From: CAYXVU01 sp964468725
Lineage (GTDB): Bacteria; Acidobacteriota; Blastocatellia; UBA7656
Direction of reading: 5' to 3'
Assembly: GCA_964468725.1 (NCBI GenBank)
Contig: CAYXVU010000062.1
Coordinates: 1 to 27,584, forward strand
Length of the DNA: 27,584 nucleotides
Shown: positions 25,083-27,584 of the stretch, one piece after another
Numbering within the stretch: position 1 is the first letter of the stretch
How the letters are laid out: every line of letters begins with the position of its first letter
Position numbers and translations under genes: made by a program
The notes under the pieces: generated by a model
The model's database searches: none
The model's input: the letters and a program-made list of their open reading frames with translations, nothing else
What the model was told of the DNA's origin: nothing

Positions 25083-25484
25083 ACCAAACTCCTGTTTTGT
25101 GGCGTTCAACAACGCGGATTCACGATCAGGCGAACGCATCTTAATTGGTTTTGCGGGAGAAGCAACGTTAGCATGTCCGCTGAAACGCTCGCCATCGAGG
25201 AGATGTAATAAATTGTAAAGCGGCCTATCAACAACGAAAGGAACAAATGGAGGATGGAGGATGAGCAGGAGCGGGAAAGGGGTGAACGATGAGAGAGAAA
25301 GGCGCATACACACACCTTCAATTTGCGCTCCTGCCGGTTCGCCGCTTCTTCTCTGATCTCGTATCTGCTCTTCTGCATGTTTCTTCCTTCAACCTTTTTT
25401 CGTTCTCCCCTAACTTTTCCTCCTTGTCACGTCTCTATATTCATGCAGGATGCCGCAAACGAACGGCGGCGCACGGAGCAACCG
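25083..25484. other. 402-bp divergent intergenic region
   Basis: No accepted gene. It contains a purine-rich tract with a tandem GGAGGAT pair at 25249-25255 and 25256-25262, and an AT-rich patch around 25203-25219. No promoter meeting the standard of the others was found for the PQQ or sigma genes. A frame from 25289 with a fair SD overlaps the sigma start and was rejected. Confidence 0.5.
25475..25478 (+). promoter_or_regulatory. Ribosome binding site deciding the sigma factor start
   Basis: GGAG lies 6 nt before the ATG at 25485. Two earlier in-frame ATGs (25323, 25443) lack an SD. Confidence 0.55.
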
Positions 25485-26078
25485 ATGGCGACAGTAAGTC
25501 CAGAACCGTCCGATGAAATGCTTGTGGTCGCAGCTATACTCGGCGATTTGGAGGCTTTCGGCGAGCTGGCTACGCGCTATCGGGCGGCAGCCGTGCGCGT
25601 GGCTGAGTCCATTGTCGGACGCGATGATGCGGAGGATGTTGCCCAAGATGCGTTGCTGCTGGCCTTCAAAGCCTTGCCGACGATTGAACAGCCTTCGCGC
25701 TTTGCGGCGTGGCTCTGTGCCATCACGCGCCATCGCGCCCTGCGCTTCAGTCAACGCCAACGACGGCAGGAGAGGCAGCGCGTCGAACTGGATAACTTGT
25801 TGCTGGAGAAGGTCAGCGCCTTGGCGCGTCCGTTAATCAGCGATAGCGAAGCCCATAGAGGGCTTCGCCGAGCACTTGAACAAGTACCCGACGATTATGC
25901 GTTGGTCTTACGCATGCGCTTTTTAGACGAGGTGCCGCTCAAACGCATTGCAGCCTTTTTCGGGGTGCCGCTTTCAACCATTAAGTGGCGCGTACATCGC
26001 GGGAAACAACTGCTACGTGAGCAAGTGGAACAACTTCAACCCGGAGGAACGACGTGGAAAAAGAGAGAGAAATCCTGA
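25485..26078 (+). CDS. ECF-type RNA polymerase sigma factor
   Basis: 197 residues, the usual size for ECF sigma factors; the long frame upstream adds a non-conserved hydrophobic leader. Region 2 is visible as DLEAFGELATRYRAAAV, then DAEDVAQDALLLAFKAL and FAAWLCAITRHRALRF, which bind the -10 element and core polymerase. Region 4 is LEQVPDDYALVLRMRF with a helix-turn-helix DEVPLKRIAAFFGVPLSTIKW. It directs polymerase to a dedicated set of promoters. The next gene overlaps its last 25 bp with its own SD inside the sigma gene, so the pair is translationally coupled; the partner might be an inhibitor or sensor, but this is not a known anti-sigma family. Confidence 0.9.
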   Translation: MATVSPEPSDEMLVVAAILGDLEAFGELATRYRAAAVRVAESIVGRDDAEDVAQDALLLAFKALPTIEQPSRFAAWLCAITRHRALRFSQRQRRQERQRVELDNLLLEKVSALARPLISDSEAHRGLRRALEQVPDDYALVLRMRFLDEVPLKRIAAFFGVPLSTIKWRVHRGKQLLREQVEQLQPGGTTWKKREKS

Positions 26079-26407
26079 AACTCAATAGCGTCTTGCGCCG
26101 CATCACGCGGGCGGCCGCTTATTTGGCCTGGAGCCATTCGCAGCCTGATGCGGTGGCCTTTTGCGCGACCCAATACAACAAAGTTCTCGCGCGACTGGGA
26201 GAACTCGAACCCGCTATCGTCACGCTCTTTACGCCGGTGGCCGAGACCGCTTCGGCGGATGTCATTCGCCTGGCGGCGCGCGAAACCTTGGCCTATTTCG
26301 AAGACGAGACGCCCAAGTATGCCCATCATCATCACCGTCGCGTGCGTGGCTGTCGTCCGGCGCGCGTTTGGGTTGGCTGGTATCCGATGGGCGGTCGTTG
26401 CTGGTGA
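26054..26407 (+). CDS. Unknown protein, paralogue A, coupled to the sigma factor
   Basis: 117 residues from the GTG at 26054; GGAGG at 26043-26047 is well placed and the gene overlaps the sigma stop by 25 bp. The first 85 residues align without gaps to the protein encoded from 26539 (41 identities, 48%), including VLRR, DA-x-AFC, QYN-x-VLARL and a YFEDE end. After residue 85 the tail differs completely: Tyr-Ala-His4 followed by Arg-, Trp- and Gly-rich sequence, so this copy may be truncated or have a novel tail. No membrane helix is seen. Family unknown; by position it could be the sigma factor's partner. Confidence 0.65.
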   Translation: MEKEREILKLNSVLRRITRAAAYLAWSHSQPDAVAFCATQYNKVLARLGELEPAIVTLFTPVAETASADVIRLAARETLAYFEDETPKYAHHHHRRVRGCRPARVWVGWYPMGGRCW

Positions 26408-26470
26408 TGTGGGTGACGAGCAATAACGGCAGGTGAAGGCTCCCAGTTGCCAATTTCCGCCCGCAGCTAG

Positions 26471-26501
26471 CAACCGGTAATCGTTAATTTTCAACCGGCA
26501 A
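26471..26501 (+). repeat. Short intergenic direct repeat CAACCGGNAA
   Basis: CAACCGGTAA at 26471-26480 and CAACCGGCAA at 26492-26501, with a related CCCGCAACGG beyond. This sits in the 131-bp gap between the two paralogues, in a spacer that looks non-coding. Confidence 0.4.
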
Positions 26502-26538
26502 CCCGCAACGGTGGTTGTCAGGGCTAAGAGAGGTGCGT

Positions 26539-26988
26539 ATGGAACGCGAGCAAGAGTTAGCGAAATTGATCAATGTCTTGCGCCGCACGGCGCGGATGGC
26601 TATGCAATCGGAATGGACGGGCAGCAGCGCCGATGCTGCGGCATTTTGTACCGAACAGTACAATCGCGTGCTGGCGCGCCTCAAAGAATTGGACGCCAAC
26701 GTCGGTGCGGTATTCGAGCCGCTGTCGGAGGGCAGCTCGCTCACGGTTGCGGCGATGGCTTGTCGGCAACTGGCAGCTTATTACGAAGATGAGGTCGGTC
26801 GCCACAGCGATTGGGGGCATACCTACGGCATTAAATTCGATACCGAACCATTCAAAGACTTCTGGTCGAAAGCGTCACGCGATATTGAAGACCTCGGCGA
26901 ATTTATTCGAGAAAGCATTGAAGAATGGGCGCGGCAACGCAAGAGTAGATCAAAAGAGAGCGCCAGGGGTCAAGAACCAAAGTCGTAG
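26539..26988 (+). CDS. Unknown protein, paralogue B, downstream of the sigma factor
   Basis: 149 residues from the ATG at 26539, preceded by GAGAGG at 26528-26533; a TTG at 26515 is less likely. The first 85 residues match paralogue A (48%), and this copy continues with a predicted helical, acidic C terminus containing FDTEPFKDFW, RDIEDLGEFIRESIEEW and a Lys/Arg/Ser tail. It has one conserved Cys in AFC-x2-QYN. I find no known family. It is on the same strand, 131 bp after paralogue A, so it may be a third member of the sigma operon. Codon use matches neighbours. Confidence 0.75.
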   Translation: MEREQELAKLINVLRRTARMAMQSEWTGSSADAAAFCTEQYNRVLARLKELDANVGAVFEPLSEGSSLTVAAMACRQLAAYYEDEVGRHSDWGHTYGIKFDTEPFKDFWSKASRDIEDLGEFIRESIEEWARQRKSRSKESARGQEPKS

Positions 26989-27008
26989 CACGACAATGCG
27001 CGGAGGCA

Positions 27009-27067
27009 AGAAGCGGCCTCTGACTGCCGATATTCGATACGCGGGGCAACCATCAGAGGCCGCTTCT
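27009..27067. terminator. 15-bp perfect stem hairpin between convergent genes
   Basis: AGAAGCGGCCTCTGA (27009-27023) pairs perfectly with TCAGAGGCCGCTTCT (27053-27067); the 29-nt loop holds a smaller TGCC...GGCA pair. It lies 20 bp after the paralogue B stop and 17 bp after the TAA of the minus short frame. No T-tract follows on either strand, so its role as a terminator is inferred from position; it might be a processing or attenuation structure. Confidence 0.5.
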
Positions 27068-27084
27068 CACCTGAAGCCCTTCGG

Positions 27085-27243
27085 TTACGGCGTCGCCGGA
27101 GGTAAAAGCGGGAAGAGCCGTTCTAATTCGGCGCACCAATATAGTGTGGCGCTGCCCAATTGTTTGGCGACGGTGAGGATTTGCAGACGCTCGGCATCCT
27201 TCAAGGTGCGCGCATATTCCAGCAGCCCTTTCGCCTGAAGCAA
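27085..27243 (-). CDS. 52-residue frame following an in-frame TGA
   Basis: The same minus-strand frame as the next feature continues past its TGA for 52 codons to TAA at 27085. It reads like a real helical segment (LLQAKGLLEYARTLKDAE, then ALYW-like LYWCAELERLFPLLPP) and is too short for ordinary gene calling. It would start at the TTG directly after the TGA, but no SD precedes it. It may be the C terminus of the upstream gene after a nonsense change or sequence error, a separate microprotein, or a chance frame. Confidence 0.4.
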   Translation of the reverse strand: MLQAKGLLEYARTLKDAERLQILTVAKQLGSATLYWCAELERLFPLLPPATP

Positions 27244-27584
27244 TCAAGCCGTCGGGCTAGCGGTTTGCCACTTTGAGTGGCCGAGAAATCTCACCAAGCC
27301 CCGCAAGACCTCATTGCGGTAGCGACCCGGCGGAGCGATTTCGACAATCCGAAAATACAAGACGCGCTTGTGATGGAAGTAACCCTCTTCCGAGTCTTCG
27401 TCTTCAGGGTTCTGCGCTGCCAGACTGGCAAGGCATTGTGACAGTCGCCATTGCCCTTCATCGCTCTGCTTCTCGGCTTCGGTAAATTCCGCTTCCTGCG
27501 ATTTGAAGCCGAGTTGTTGAACTTTAACCAGCAAGCTTTTCGCTTCTGCCGACTGCCAATGGCGAACGATCTTGGCTCGCCCTT
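27244..27584 (-). CDS. Unknown protein, start beyond the right edge
   Basis: 113 residues are visible, open to the window's right edge; the N terminus is missing. The TTG at 27534 is probably internal. Helical acidic region LVKVQQLGFKSQEAEFTE, then a stretch NPEDEDSEEGYFHHKRVLYFRIVEI and a basic RYRNEVLRGLVRFLG near the end. I recognise no family. It ends at TGA 27244, after which the frame stays open; see the neighbouring feature. Confidence 0.55.
   Translation of the reverse strand, partial: GRAKIVRHWQSAEAKSLLVKVQQLGFKSQEAEFTEAEKQSDEGQWRLSQCLASLAAQNPEDEDSEEGYFHHKRVLYFRIVEIAPPGRYRNEVLRGLVRFLGHSKWQTASPTA

Noticed and set aside
25289..25516. 75-codon plus frame with a fair SD upstream of the sigma factor
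   Set aside because: It overlaps the sigma start and has no recognisable protein pattern.
26148..26426. Alternative frame encoding a hydrophobic tail after paralogue A
   Set aside because: No SD and no similarity to paralogue B; not accepted as a frameshifted tail.

Overview
The window reads as one stretch of a mid-to-high-GC bacterial chromosome. No phage, insertion sequence, CRISPR array, tRNA or rRNA could be supported. The gene mix suggests Acidobacteriota, perhaps Blastocatellia or Pyrinomonadales: a large secreted SBBP-repeat protein, a secreted S9 peptidase, a PQQ-type propeller, a MoxR-DUF58-transglutaminase operon and a TPR-bearing anti-sigma-like protein. This placement is inference from gene content; no rRNA is present to confirm it.

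Layout, left to right. Bases 3-2258 hold a 5'-truncated SBBP-repeat surface protein. Bases 2539-4602 encode a secreted S9 peptidase with its own promoter and a strong terminator. Bases 4734-6377 encode AidB. Bases 6541-8383 hold a small secreted unknown protein and an MFS transporter that starts at TTG. Bases 8476-9678 encode an ACAD10/11-like acyl-CoA dehydrogenase. The minus strand from 12156 to 9759 carries an unknown protein, then an orotate-phosphoribosyltransferase-like protein and a secreted alpha/beta hydrolase behind a near-consensus promoter. Bases 12275-17052 are the MoxR, DUF58 and TgpA-like operon. Bases 17197-18499 pair a cyclase-family metal hydrolase with a KDPG-aldolase homologue that lacks its catalytic residues. 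The minus strand 19684-18680 is a zinc-finger/TPR membrane protein. Bases 20112-21810 are rich in cysteine-cluster proteins: a YkgJ-like protein on plus, and on minus a previously uncalled 58-aa Cys-rich microprotein, a TrxC-type thioredoxin and a double zinc-ribbon protein. Bases 21930-23765 encode an MsbA-like ABC exporter, facing a PQQ-propeller protein on minus (25082-23832). Bases 25485-26988 hold an ECF sigma factor coupled to two tandem paralogous proteins of unknown family. The right edge has a truncated minus-strand gene whose frame continues for 52 codons past a TGA.

The parts most likely to be undescribed are four. (1) The sigma factor is followed by a tandem pair of gapless 48%-identical unknown proteins, the first overlapping the sigma gene. 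(2) The zinc-ribbon/thioredoxin minus operon is led by a 58-aa CxC...CxC microprotein. (3) The KDPG-aldolase fold protein has Gln, Pro and Thr at the usual Glu, Arg and Lys positions. (4) The frame at the right edge is interrupted by TGA. All functional statements rest on reading motifs by eye; no database search was possible.
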